This document shows positions 47,240 through 58,180 of a DNA stretch of 64,000 nucleotides, in pieces. Position 1 is the first letter of the stretch; each line of letters opens with the position of its first letter. Source of the stretch: Macrotis lagotis (lineage: Eukaryota > Chordata > Mammalia > Peramelemorphia > Peramelidae). Position numbers and translations under genes: made by a program. The stretch lies in assembly GCF_037893015.1 (NCBI RefSeq), contig NC_133658.1, forward strand, positions 255,100,397 through 255,164,396, given 5' to 3'. Under the pieces are notes generated by a model. That model saw nothing but the letters and a program-made list of their open reading frames with translations, ran no database searches and had not been told where the DNA came from.

Positions 47240-47350
47240 CAGGTAGAATGCAAGCTCCTTGAGGGCAGGGATTGTTTAATTCTTTGTATTTCTATACTCA
47301 GACCTCAGCTCAGTGCCTGGCCTATTCTAGATATTTAATAAATTGATAAT
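47240..47350 (+). repeat. L2-type 3' end
   Basis: AATGCAAGCTCCTTGAGGGC, TCAGCTCAGTGCCTGGCCTA, then AATAAATTG. 47010-47240 holds nothing firm. Confidence 0.6.
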
Positions 47351-47497
47351 GGGTGAGATCATTTTAATTTTGTAACCTTCTCTAGTGATGCTCAGAAACC
47401 CAGGAGTACCAAAATTTAAACATGATTGTGTGGATGTGGTGACAGAATGAAATAGGTATGTAAATGTATGTGTCTATATATGTATTTACTCTCATAT

Positions 47498-47499
47498 GT

Positions 47500-47548
<49 letters not shown>
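47498..47548. repeat. (TA)n(CA)n microsatellite
   Basis: A short TA run followed by about 18 CA repeats. Confidence 0.95.
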
Positions 47549-47549
<1 letters not shown>

Positions 47550-47599
47550 GAAGGAAGTTGTTTTGCTTGACTCTGCATATTTATTACAAGGAATTTTTT

Positions 47600-48600
47600 T
47601 CTCTTTTTTAGTGGGGTGGGGGAGGGTGGGAGAGAGATAAAAACAAATTTCTGTTAAGTAAAAAATACAGTTTAACAACATGGGGGTACTCTACATGTGT
47701 AGTGTCGGCTATACTTTTGGATGAGATCACTGTAGTCTTAATTTCGCTTACTTGTTTTATTTTGTTACAAGAGACCTCTTGGGGGATAATCTGTGCCTGT
47801 AATATAAATACAAAACACTTCAATAAAACTTTTAAAACCATAAAAATGGGAAGAGGCTCTAGGGTAGTAGATAATAAAGCACTGAAGTAGTTGACTGCAG
47901 GGTAAAAACTAGATATGGAAGCAAGAGAAGCCAGAGTGAGAGGGATGCTCTGGAAGACCAGGGATGCACCAAGACTATGAGGACCACATTGCGGATAAGG
48001 GATAATTTTTGCATTAGTGACACAGTGATAGCAGTGAAGTGATAGGAGGCTGTGATTGGAAGGCAAGAATTTCAAGTTTCAGGTCTTTTTGTACATTTTT
48101 CAAAGAAGGTAAAATCTAGGTTATGATATGTTAGTAGGGCTGAACTGAGCTAGTCTCACCTGGGGTTGAAGACTTGTAGGGTCAACTGGGTGTGAAGATG
48201 TGTTAATCAGCATGAATCAAATACAGCATCTAAGGATGATGGCAGGGATGGTGTGGAGAGGAAGACCATGGCCTACTGAGGTCATCTGGGAAGCTTGGGA
48301 GAGGAGTGATTTCAAAGTCAGCATATAAAAGTAACAAGGTTGAAGACAGAATGGTATCCTGGATTACAGAGACCAGGAAGGAAGCTGACAGAGATCCATG
48401 ATCCTGACAAGTCACACACACCAGGGTTATAAACACTGCAGAACTCCTTTGAACTAAGTATCCAGTAATGGTTGGCAGTGGAAGGTTAGATGTGCTGGTG
48501 AAGCTGGTATAGATTGGATGACTTTAACAGGTAGCAATGGCTAGCTAATGTCTGATTGTGAAAAGTAAGAGGACAGGAAGCCTGAATTTCCCCATTTAAT
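47600..48600. other. ZFP64 intron, possible antisense L2 remnant
   Basis: 47600-48000 is unassigned. 48000-48560 is purine-rich on the plus strand and resembles the reversed endonuclease part of L2 only weakly (GGCTGTGATTGGAAGGCAAG). No coding signal. Confidence 0.3.
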
Positions 48601-48652
48601 TCCAACTGTATTAGTTTTTTTTACACAAGAAATAAATTAAAATAAAGTTTAC

Positions 48653-48814
48653 CTGGATAGCAACAGTTAAGTTTTTTCTGTGCAGGTGAAGCTGCAGGTT
48701 TTCGAGGTCGTGACTTGGGAGGGACAGAGATGACGGTGGCAGTCTGGGTATCACTGCTGTCTGTGGGCAGGTAGGTTTGGTAACCATGTTCAAAAACAAA
48801 CTCTGGAGCTGAGA
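48653..48814 (-). CDS. ZFP64: ZFP64 exon upstream of the fingers
   Basis: First ZFP64 exon seen in the window in transcription order, 162 nt. The acceptor is TTTCTTTAG (AG at 48815-48816) and the donor is GTAAACTT. It encodes SAPEFVFEHGYQTYLPTDSS, then a stretch with QTATVISVPPKSRPRKP, then KKLNCCYP, which opens the first zinc finger. The serine- and lysine-rich linker and the EFVFEHGYQTYLP block match the region before the fingers in human ZFP64. Phase 1 at both ends. Roughly 100 N-terminal residues of the human protein are not encoded in the window; I saw no sequence resembling the CGICKQQF motif region between here and 64000, so those exons probably lie further upstream. Confidence 0.95.
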
Positions 48815-49678
48815 CTAAAGAAACAAAAAGTGTTACTATCATATGAACTTTTTTTATAATTCTTAATGTAATCATACAGTATAGATAATATTAAGCTGAA
48901 TTATTCTAAAAAGTTGAAAAATGATTTACATTCCAGAGAGTCAGTCAGTCAGGGGTGGAGCCAAGATGGCAGAGTAGAGGCCAGGGCTCCCCCAAACTCT
49001 CCCCCAAACCACTCCAAACACTTTTAATGATTCTAACCAAATTCTAGAGTGGCAGAACCCACAAAAAAAGCTGAGTGAAACAATTTTCCAGCTTAAGATA
49101 ACTTGGAAGATGTGCAGAAAGGATCTGTTGTACTGGGGTTAGAAAGGGCCCACAGCCCAGCCCAGGTTGCATTGGAGTGAATCAGCTTGTCTTCCAGAAA
49201 CAGACTTCTGGGTCCTTGGGTCCCTCGGGGTGCTTGGGTCCATGGCAACAGAGGCATCCAGGCCTCTCAGCCCAGGGATTGCCAAGGACAACTTGGAAGG
49301 TCAGCAGGTAAACCCTGTTGAACCACAGTGGGAGGGAAGCCCAGTCCAGCGCAGCCTTAGGGCAGACCTGGTCCCAGGAACCTGGAGCAGGCTGGGGGAG
49401 CCACTGGGCAGCTGCTTCCAGAGCACTCAGCCCCTGGACAGTAAAGGGGTGGGGGAGACTGCAGAGGTCTCTTTACTATCCCTGAGGCAGGAATCTGTGG
49501 CTTTGCCCAAACTCAGATCTGCTTCTCAATTTGGGACTCCAGTCTCACGATAAGGAGCAGAAATATAACAGAGCTCACTGCCTGCAGCAGAGTGTGGACC
49601 ATAGGACAGGAGAGTCATTCATTTGAGGAATTGAGAACTTGCAGGTTCCTGGGCAAGAGGGTGGGGGGGGGGGTAATC

Positions 49679-50486
49679 CAGCAGTGGGATTCAAATAAAT
49701 TAACAACTGGTTGTCTTGTCCTAATGACTGTTTTAAGTATACAAAAAGCTAGACCAGAAGGTAGTTTAATATTTTGTGCATTTAATACTCAAACAAGAAC
49801 AATAAAAGAGGTACACAAAACTAGATTATGTTATGTTATTCACAGTAAGCAAATGCAGGTTAGAACATATGCAGAACCAAAACTCATTCTCCCTATTTTA
49901 CCTCTGTTTTTGTTCAACTTCCATGGCTTCTGAAATGGGTGATAACTCTTGAAATATGTATTTCTATTGGTTCATTGTGCCCAGTTTCCTATTGGCTTCA
50001 CTGTTCTGGGAACATCAATGCACTCATAATATCTTGGGGGAATTTGGAGTGAAACACAAAGAGGAAACAAACGACAGTTGTCATCCCTTCACCCCCCCCC
50101 CCATTGTTTGGCCCTTTTTTTCTTTACGTTATATGTTTGTTTACAGAAGTAACAAAAATGAGGGAATTAAAATTCAGTATTTCACCAAAGGCATAATGTT
50201 TTAATAAATGAATAAATAAAATTTATAAGCATCATTCCTTCAATTTTTTTTCACCTATGGACAGAATGAACATTACTATGGGCACTTAGAAAACTCTGTT
50301 GTATAGATGAACGTCAAGAGTAAGAAATATAAATTTCTGGTTTCCACACTGGGCAGCTGCCCAGGGGCCCACCTTGGAGAGAACCCTGATTACAAGTGCT
50401 GTTTTAACAACCGGTTTGCCAAACTCAACATAAAAGTAGATATTGGTTCTGCCAAACCAGTGTGAACTAGCTGAATTTCACTACTG
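49679..50486. mobile_element. Non-autonomous hAT-type DNA transposon inside the HAL1-like leader
   Basis: About 808 bases bounded by CAGCAGTGGGATTCA at the left and its imperfect reverse complement TGAATTTCACTACTG at the right. AACAACTGGTTGT near the left end mirrors ACAACCGGTTTG near the right. The flanks GGGTAATC and GATGTATC are only partly alike as an 8-bp duplication. No transposase frame. Confidence 0.7.
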
Positions 50487-51329
50487 GATGTATCCCTGAA
50501 AACAGCTGCAAGAATCTTCAAAAGCTTGGGACAGTGTGTCCTCAATCCTGGCAGCAGAGTCCCCACCTTAACAAAGAGTTAAAATCAAGTTATATCCTAG
50601 GGAAATGAACAAACAGAAGAAAAAAATCAGACCATAGACAATTACTTTGGTCCTATGGAGGATCAAAATACACACTCAGAAGATGATAAAGTCAAAGATT
50701 CTGCATTCAAAGCCTCCAAGAAATTATGAATTGGTCTCAGGCTATGGAAGAACTCAAAAAAGATTTTGAAAATCAAGTAAGGGAGGTAGAGAAAAAAACT
50801 GGGAAGAGAAATGACAGCGATGCAAGAAAAACATGAAAACTGAGCCAGTAGTTTGGTGAAGGAGATAAAAAATACTAAAGAGAAGAACATCTTAAAAACT
50901 GGTTTGGGTTAAATGGAAAAAGCAATCCAAGAGGCCAATGAGGAGAAGAATGCCTTAAAAGCAGAACTGGTCAAATGGAAAAGGAGAAACAAAAGCTCTC
51001 TGAAGAAAATAATTCCTTAAAATGCAGAATGGAGCTAAGAGATGCTGATGACTTTGTGAGAAATCAAGAAACAAGAATACAAAACCAAAAGAATAAAAAC
51101 TAAAAGAAAATGTGAAATATCTCGTTGGAAAAACAACTGATCTGGAAAACAGATGCAGGAGAGCTAATTTAAAAATTATTGGACTACCTGAAAGCCATGA
51201 CCAAAAAGAAGAGACTCAATTTCATTTTTCAAGAAATTATTCAGAAAAACTACCCTGATATCCTAGAAGCAGAGGGTAAAATAGAAATTGAAAGAATCCC
51301 CCATACCTCCTGAAAGAGATCCCAAAATG

Positions 51330-51435
51330 TGGGGTGGCTAGATCGTGCAGTGGCTAGAGCACCACCCTTGGAGTCAGGAGTACCTGAGTTCAAATCCGGT
51401 CTCAGACACTTAATAATTACCTAGCTGTGTGGCCT

Positions 51436-51482
<47 letters not shown>
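51330..51482 (+). repeat. WSINE-type SINE whose 3' end is replaced by (GA)n, with target duplication
   Basis: Head GGGGTGGCTAGATCGTGCAG to GCTGTGTGGCCTTGG, then about 22 GA repeats instead of the usual last ~50 bases and A tail. AGAGATCCCAAAATG flanks it on both sides (51315-51329 and just after the repeat). It splits the ORF1-like region of the HAL1-like element. Confidence 0.93.
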
Positions 51483-51486
<4 letters not shown>

Positions 51487-52590
51487 CAAAATGAAAACTC
51501 CCAGGAATATTATAGCCAAATACCAGAACCCCTAAATCAAGGAGAAAATACAGCAAGCAGCCAGAAAGAAACAAATCAATTATCGTGGAGCTACAGTCAG
51601 GATAACACAAGATTCAGCATTGTCTACATTAATGGCTCATAGGGCTTGGAATATGATATTCCTGAAGGCAAAAGATCTTGGATTACATTCAAGAATCAAC
51701 TAACAAGCAAAATTGGACATTGTCTTTCAGGGGAAAAGATGGACATTTAATGAAATAGGGAAATTTCAAACTTTCCAGTTGAAATGACCAGAGCTGAACA
51801 GAAAGTTTGATATTCAAGCAAAGGACTCAGATGAAGCATAGAGGGGGTGGATGGGAAGGGCAAATGAGAGCGATTTAATTATGTTGAATTATGTGTATTC
51901 CTGCATGGGAAGATGATACTGGTAACTCATATGAACCTTCTTATTTATAAGGGTAGTTAGAAGAATATATAGACAAGGCATAGGAGGGAACTGAATTTGA
52001 AGGCATAATACATTAAAAAGATGGAGTTAATGGGGGGAGAAAGGTATGTACTGGGAGAAAGTGAAAGGAGAGGTAGAATGGGGTCAGTTATTTCACATAA
52101 AAGAGGCAAGAAAAAGCTTTTGCAGTGGAGTAGAAGAGGGGTAAGGTGGGGGAGTGAGGAGACTTACTCATCAGAATTGGCTCAGAGAGTGAATAACATA
52201 CACACTCAATTGGGAAAAGAAATATATCTTACCTTGAAGAAAGTAGGAAAGGAAAGGGGAAGGGGGAGGGGGCGGTAGAGAGGGAATATAGAAGAAAGGG
52301 AAGATTGTGGGAGTGGATAGTCAGGAGGAACAGGGTGAAAGGAGAAAGAGAATAGAGTAATTGGAGGTAGGGGATTAGCATGGAGGGAAATGCAGCTTGT
52401 CATAGAATAAAATATTGAAACAATTTCTCTGATAAAGACCTCTTTATCAAACATAGAGAACTGAGCAAAATTTATAAAAAATAAGAGCCATACCCCAATT
52501 CATAAATGATCAAGAGATATGAATAGTTTTTAGATGATGTTATCAATGCAATCTATTTAAATATATTTTTAAAAATGTCTTACTTCATTA

Positions 52591-52812
52591 TTGATAGGAG
52601 AAATATGGATTGGAACAATTCCAAGGTACAACCTTATACCTTTTGGACTGGCTAATAGGACAGAAGGAGAAAATGACAAATGTTGGAAGAGATGTTGGGA
52701 AATTGAGACACTGATGCATTGTTGGAGGAACTGTGAAATAATTCAACAATTCTGTAGAGAAATTTGGAACTATGTCCAAAGGATTATAAAACCATGCCTA
52801 CCTTTGGCCTAG
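52591..52812 (+). pseudogene. Remnant of the L1 ORF2 C-terminal cysteine domain
   Basis: An open stretch of about 73 codons containing NDKCWKRCWEIETLMHCW and ending IKPCLPLA. It resembles the C-terminal Cys/His block of L1 ORF2 (CWRGCGEKGTLLHCWW in human L1 from memory). It belongs to the HAL1-like element and has no RT core attached. Confidence 0.7.
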
Positions 52813-53459
52813 TGGTGCCACTGCTAGGTCTAAATTCCAGAAGAAATGAAATACAGGAAGAAAAGAATCTATTTGCATAGGGATTTATAGCAGCTCTTTT
52901 CTGGTGGTGGGAAGCTGGAGATTGAGGGGATGCCTGTTGGTGGAGAATGGCTGAACAAATCACATGTGGTATGTGATTAAGATGAAATGTTCTGTTATGG
53001 GAAATGAACAGGAGGCTTTCAGTAAAAAAAAAACTTACAGGAGCAGATGCAATGGGAAATGTACCTTATACAGAGTAACAGCAATATACCAGAATGATCA
53101 GCTGTGAATAATCCATCTTTCCTCAGCAATGGTGTGACCCAAGAGAACTCTAAAGGACTTATGATAAAGAATACTGTCTGTCCATCCCTAAGAGAGCCGA
53201 TAGTGTCTTAATACAGATTGAAGCATGCTTTTTTTTCCCCCCACACATTTTTAACCTACCAAGTAACTTGCTTTCTCAAAGTGGGGGGGGTGGGGTCAGA
53301 GGAAGGGAGAGAATCTGGAACTCAAGGTTTTGGAAGTAAAAACTTGTTTGAGCATATAACTGTGGGAAAAATAAAAATTAATAAATAGGAAAAAATTTAT
53401 ATATCTTAATAGAAAATGTGTGATTACTTATTTCTATGCTAATAAAACCACAACACTTC

Positions 53460-53935
53460 TCCAAGGAAATTTTTTAGTTTATTTGCATGTGTAGTTATCA
53501 TGTCATATTGAACATCAATAACAATTAAAGCATCATTGTCAGTATCTCAGAAATATATTTTTTCTACCTAGATTTATGTTGAGGAGATTTGACCTGCAAT
53601 AAAAAAAAGCTAACAAAAAATTACACACTTTTTCACTACATAAGTTCATCAGTGTTAGGGGATATTGTATCATATTGCCTAGAGTTTAACATGAGTATCA
53701 TTCTGTGTCCTTGGAATTATTTTGCCAGTTGTGGTGATGAATTTGCAGAGTCCTCTACTCTCTGGACTTGGCCCTATTGTCAGTAAAGGCACACAGAAAT
53801 GAAACACTAGGTTGCGATATATGGACCATAGGGATAGCCATTATTCTATTGTTGTGGCCAGTGGTGTCTGTGGTGTAGCTAACTGGCTATTAATAATAAA
53901 GCTCATTACCCTGGCACCATTAGGAGAGCACACAT
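53460..53935. other. Unassigned intronic stretch, possibly unique sequence
   Basis: Between the HAL1-like LINE and an L2-type 3' end. No repeat recognised. A small open frame on the plus strand (53589-53786) has no recognisable domain and is not supported as a gene. Confidence 0.3.
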
Positions 53936-53939
53936 TATT

Positions 53940-54095
53940 TTTTTCATTCATACACTAATTGAACATTTATTAAACAATGGAGAAGAATCCAATATAAAGA
54001 TATGGTCACTATCCTCTAGGAGTTTAAAATATAAAGGAGGAGGGGGTAACACAGAAACATATAAATATAAATCAGTACAAGCTAAATACAAAAGA
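53940..54095 (-). repeat. L2-type 3' end, antisense
   Basis: CACTAATTGAACATTTATTA, then CACTATCCTCTAGGAGTTTA on the plus strand. Confidence 0.5.
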
Positions 54096-54250
54096 AGAGG
54101 CAGCTAGGTGGTGCAGTAGATAAAGCACCAGCCCAATCAGGAGGACCTGGGTTCAAATCTAGCCTCAGACTTAATAATTACCTAGCTGTGTGACCTTGAG
54201 CAAGTCACTTAACCCCAAAGCCTTGCAAAAACAAACAAAAAAAATAAAAA
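54096..54250 (+). repeat. WSINE-type SINE
   Basis: GAGGCAGCTAGGTGGTGCAG to AGCCTTGCAAAAACAAAC with an A-rich tail. Confidence 0.95.
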
Positions 54251-54329
54251 TGCCTAAGAGGAATGGAAAATGCTAAGAACATAAGATGAAGAACAGACTA
54301 TAAAATCATATAATTTAGAGTTTAAGGCC

Positions 54330-54387
54330 TCTCATTTTATTGATATGGATATTTGAGGCCCAGAGAGACTAAATGACTTGTCTGAGG

Positions 54388-54421
<34 letters not shown>

Positions 54422-54480
54422 ACCCATAAATGGCAGAGCTGGAAAGTAAATCCAAGTTTTTGAACTCTAAATCCAAATGT
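54330..54480 (-). repeat. MIR-type fragment with (CA)n inside, antisense
   Basis: GAGGCCCAGAGAGACTAAAT, GACTTGTCTGAGGTCACA then about 15 CA repeats (54390-54419) and GGCAGAGCTGGAAAGTAAAT. The CA run grew at the CACACAGC site of the SINE. 54480-55230 is otherwise unassigned. Confidence 0.7.
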
Positions 54481-55248
54481 TCCTTTCATACAAGAAGTGG
54501 TGCCTTGAAGGGAGAATTTGGGAGGAGTAGAATAGGGAAGGCCATGTAAGATATAAGGAAATCTCATTTCCTAGGACAGTGAAACTGAGGCCCAGATAAT
54601 TTAACAACTAGAAGAAAAAAATCAGGAAAGGGTTCACACAGGAACTGAAGCTCACAAGTGTAGAGAAGCTAAGTAGAAGCAGAGGTGAGGAGTTAGTGCC
54701 TATGAATAAAAGTGTGGCTGGAGGGGTCATCCCCAAAGCACATGTCAAAACTCAGAAGTACAAGATGTCATGTCAAGCTTAGGAAATGAGTAATGGGTCT
54801 ATTTGGCTAAAAGGGAGTGTAGTATTAAGTCTGGAAAGGTAGATTTGAGTGAGACTGGTAAAAGTCTTAAATGCCACTGAACGGTTTATGTTTTAGCCTA
54901 ATAACAGTAGAAAATCACTCAAAATTTCTGATCATGTAGTTAGACCTGTGGTTTAGAAATATTATTTTGGCTGTTGTATAGAGGATGGACTGGAGATGGA
55001 CTGATTACTGATCCAGTGTCAGTGATGTATGAAAAACCAAGAAGAAAAGAAAATTAGAAGAGGGGCAAACATACTGATTTTCATAAAAGAGAAAATAGCA
55101 CCTATAAATAATTATAATAGCACCTATAAGGTCAGTGAGTCTGACTTTTATCTTTTGGCAAAATTCTAGTATGGATAACTAAATATAGTTAGCAAAACTC
55201 TAGAAAAGGAAGAATTGGCATGTTTTCATTAAGAATAAGACTAAATTT

Positions 55249-55281
55249 TAACCCCATTTGCCTTGCAAAAGCCTAAAAAAA
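55249..55281 (+). repeat. 33-bp SINE stub with target duplication
   Basis: Only the last bases of a WSINE (ACCCCATTTGCCTTGCAAAA, GCC, A run). The 18-mer AAGAATAAGACTAAATTT flanks it at 55231-55248 and 55282-55299. Confidence 0.9.
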
Positions 55282-55309
55282 AAGAATAAGACTAAATTTA
55301 TTTTCTTCT

Positions 55310-56760
55310 TTTGATAGGGTTACTAAATCAGCAGATCCTGGAATGCAGTTGATATCCTATGATATTGTAACTATTATTTATTTTACCAAGTTTTTGATTA
55401 AATACAACATGCTATTATTATGGGAAAATAGAAAAATATGAACTAGACCATATTTAATACTGTTAAATGGAATTGGGTTGAATGACTCAAAAAGTTAATT
55501 AGTGATTTGATGTTAACCTGGAAGGACTCCAGTGATCTTTGCTTGGCGCTACACTGTTTAACATTATCAATGACTTGGAAAAAGATATGGATGGCATCCT
55601 CACCAAATCTGCAGATCACACAAAGCTAGAAAGGAGAGATAACATCCTGGATGACCAAATCAGTATCTAAAAATATCCTGACAGGCTGGAAAAAGGACTG
55701 AATCTAAAAAAGATGAAATCTAATAGGGATAAATGCTAAAGTCTTACATTTTGATTTGAGAAATTAACTTTACAAGTATAGCATCATGTGACAGAAACTC
55801 AATTAGGCAGAAATTTGTGTGAAAAAGAAATAGACCAAAAGGACAATGAGTCAGCAGTGTGATACAGCAATCAATCAAAAAAGCTAATATGATCTTGGAC
55901 TGCATTAAAAGAGGCACAGCTTCCAGGAATGAGAGGTTGATAGCCTCAATTTATATTGCCCCAGTTCAGACCATATCTGGAGCATTGTGTTCAGTCCTGG
56001 GCACTAAAAGACTTTGATAAACTAGAATACTCACAGGATGGTAATCAAAATTGCAAAGGGCCCCAAATGTTTCCCATCTGTGGATTAGTTTAAAGAATTG
56101 GGAATATTTAGTTTGGAGAAGAGAAAAACTGGTGAGGACACTATAGCTTTACTAATTTCTAGCTATATAATCCTGGACAAGTCATTTAACTTTTCTGGGG
56201 CTTAGTTTCCTATCTGTTAAAAAGATGGGTTGGATTAAAGGATCTTTCAAGTCTTTCCCAACCCTTAATAAATGACCCAATTTGTTTTCAGGACACTTTA
56301 TGGAAAGGCTTAGTTCTATTTGGTCCCAAAGAGCAGAACCAGGATGAATAAGAAGAAATTACAAAGAGGCACAAAAATTTCCTAACAACTGTTGTTTAGT
56401 CATTTCTTATCATGTTTTACTGTGACCCTATTTTTTGGGGAGAGGTTTTCTTGGTAGAGGTATTGACGTAGCTTGCCATTTCCTCCTCCAGTTTCCTTTT
56501 TTTTTTTTTGAGGAACCTGAGGCAAAAAGGGTTAAATGACTTGCCCAGGATCATACTAGTGTCTGAGGCCATATCTGAACTCAGGAAGATGGGTTTTTCT
56601 GACTCATTATCCATTGTGCCACCTTCCTAACAATAGTATCTATTAACAAGTAGAATGAACTGGTTTGGGGAGGTTATACAGGGATTCTTTTTATTAGAAC
56701 AAAACCTGGAGGATTACCTGTCAGGTGTGTGTTGTAAGGGTTTCTTTTTTTGGGTTCTCT
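55310..56760 (+). mobile_element. CR1/L3-type LINE 3' half
   Basis: Plus strand reads like the RT C-terminal part of CR1-clade elements: AACATTATCAATGACTTGGA decodes toward an N-I-x-N-D-L motif, followed by remnants of ADDTKL (ADHTKL here), an L-D-D block, and RPYLEHCVQSW. 56095-56740 is the 3' region (GGAGAAGAGAAAAACTGGTG, AGAGCAGAACCAGGATGA). Many breaks; old. A MAR1 SINE interrupts it. A MIR-like piece is at 56160-56280. Confidence 0.7.
56389..56624 (-). repeat. MAR1-type SINE, antisense, with target duplication
   Basis: TTGTTTAGTCATTTCTTATC, AGCTTGCCATTTCCTCCTCC and TCATTATCCATTGTGCCACC. TTCCTAACAA flanks it at about 56379 and 56625. Confidence 0.88.
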
Positions 56761-56799
56761 TTAATATTGGAATTATAAAATTTTATGAAGGGAGAAGTT

Positions 56800-57320
56800 G
56801 GAAACAGGAAAACAAATTAGGAGGCTATTATAATAGGCCAAGTTAGAGGTGATGAGGGTTGGAGGGCTCCAACTTAAGATAGTGATAAGAGAGAGAAGAA
56901 GACAAATTGGTAAGACCTCCTCAGAAAGTGAAAATCCCAAGGTTTGGCAATTCATTTGATATGGATAGAGACAGAAAGGTAGACTATTAATCTGAATTGT
57001 GAACTTGGGTGACAGAGGATGGTTAAGAAACTTATGGGAAGCATAGAGGAAAGCTAGGTTTGGGCAAAAGATATGGTGAACCTGAGAACTAGATGAGATA
57101 ACCAGGCTTGAGTTGGTCATTTGGGATGGAAATTTAATAAAGATTAGGGCTGAAGTCAAAGATTTTGGAAAACCAGCCATGGAGAGAGATGAGATCACCA
57201 AGCAAGAGTATAGAGAGAAGGAGGGTAAGAAATTAACGTTTATGAAATGTATGTTCTGCATTGTACTAAGTGAATCTATCTGTGAGATAAGGACATTTAT
57301 AACTCTCATCTTATGGTTGG
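56800..57320 (-). mobile_element. L2 LINE fragment, antisense
   Basis: GAGGCTATTATAATAGGCCA, AGGTGATGAGGGTTGGAGG and AATTTGGATGGAAATT-like blocks mirror the sense L2 at 46440 onward (minus strand GGCCTATTATAATAGCCTCC). 57320-57470 has a short tRNA-SINE fragment ending CTGATCCACCTAGC. Confidence 0.55.
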
Positions 57321-57489
57321 CAAATAGGTTTGCTTTGTTCAGATGTCACTTCTATGATGCCTACCCAACTAGAAGTGATAGTGAAGGAGCACTATATACT
57401 GAGGTCTGAATTCAGATCTTCCTGTCTCCAGGCCCGGCCCTCTAGCCACTGATCCACCTAGCGGAGATGAGACACCCAAACTGGGGTGG

Positions 57490-57970
57490 GGGGTGTTTTA
57501 TTAAAGTAGATAAAGAGTCTTAAGGCAGAGAGAAGAACCAGCCAAAGAGAGGTGCTGAAGCCAAAGGAATAAAGAATGTGCAATAGGGGAAGGTGGTCAA
57601 CAGGATCAAAAGATTTAGAGAAGTTGGGTGGGATGATGATAGAGAGAGGGTCTTTAGGTTTAACCATTAAGAAAGTGCTAATAATTTTGGAGAAAGGAAT
57701 TTTAGTAAAGTGCTTGACTAGAAGTCAGGTCAGCAAGCATTTCTTAAGAGTGTATTCCAGACATCGAGGATACCAAATAAAGACTTGGTCTCAAGGAGCC
57801 CACAGTCTAATGGGGGAGATAATAAGCAAGTTATGTACATGTATATACTAGATGTATAAAGAATAAATAAGAGCTAATTAATCCACTAAGCACTAAGCTT
57901 CAGGAAGGTTGGAAAAGGCTTCTTGCAGAGGATGGAACTTTAGCTAAGACTTTAGGAAAGGCTGGAAGTA
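57490..57970 (-). mobile_element. L2-derived sequence, antisense
   Basis: 57500-57720: GGTGGTCAACAGGATCAAAA as in the reversed L2 RT region. 57725-57970 is a separate antisense L2-type 3' end (GCAAGCATTTCTTAAGAGTG, CTCAAGGAGCCCACAGTCTA). Confidence 0.5.
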
Positions 57971-58041
57971 GAGATGAGGAAGGAGAGAATTTGAGTGATA
58001 GGGGATAACCAAAGAAAATGCCTTGAATTCAGAGAGAGTAT

Positions 58042-58180
58042 CTTTTTTAATTTTTTTTTGCAAGGCAATGGGGTTAAGTGACTTGCCCGAAGTCACACAG
58101 CTGGATAATTATTATTAAGTATCTGAGGCTGAATTTGACTCTAGGGTTGGTGCTCTATCCACTGAGTCACCTAGCTGCCT
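58042..58180 (-). repeat. WSINE-type SINE, antisense
   Basis: TTGCAAGGCAATGGGGTTAA, AAGTCACACAGCTGGATAAT and GTCACCTAGCTGCC. Confidence 0.9.

Larger units (their letters stand above)
48951..53395 (+). mobile_element. HAL1-like LINE (L1 derivative lacking most of ORF2)
   Basis: Starts with the L1 leader signature GGGTGGAGCCAAGATGGCAG. After an interrupting hAT element comes an ORF1-like region (about 50580-51650, Lys/Glu-rich coiled-coil type), then a purine-rich spacer (51850-52450), then the end of ORF2 and the L1 3' UTR, finishing GGGAAAAATAAAAATTAA. No endonuclease or RT core is visible between ORF1 and the ORF2 tail. This is the layout of half-L1 (HAL1) families, which need L1 proteins in trans. 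ORF1 is broken. No clear target duplication was seen. Confidence 0.7.

Noticed and set aside
47608-48075. 155-codon minus-strand frame in the ZFP64 intron
   Set aside because: No domain recognised, AT-rich and partly repeat-like; read-through of intron sequence on the gene strand has no splice support.
49167-49553. 128-codon plus-strand frame with ordinary-looking composition
   Set aside because: It lies in the GC-richer leader of the HAL1-like LINE, which is untranslated in this class.
56773-57309. 178-codon minus-strand frame
   Set aside because: Decayed antisense L2; its sense relatives are at 45400-47010.
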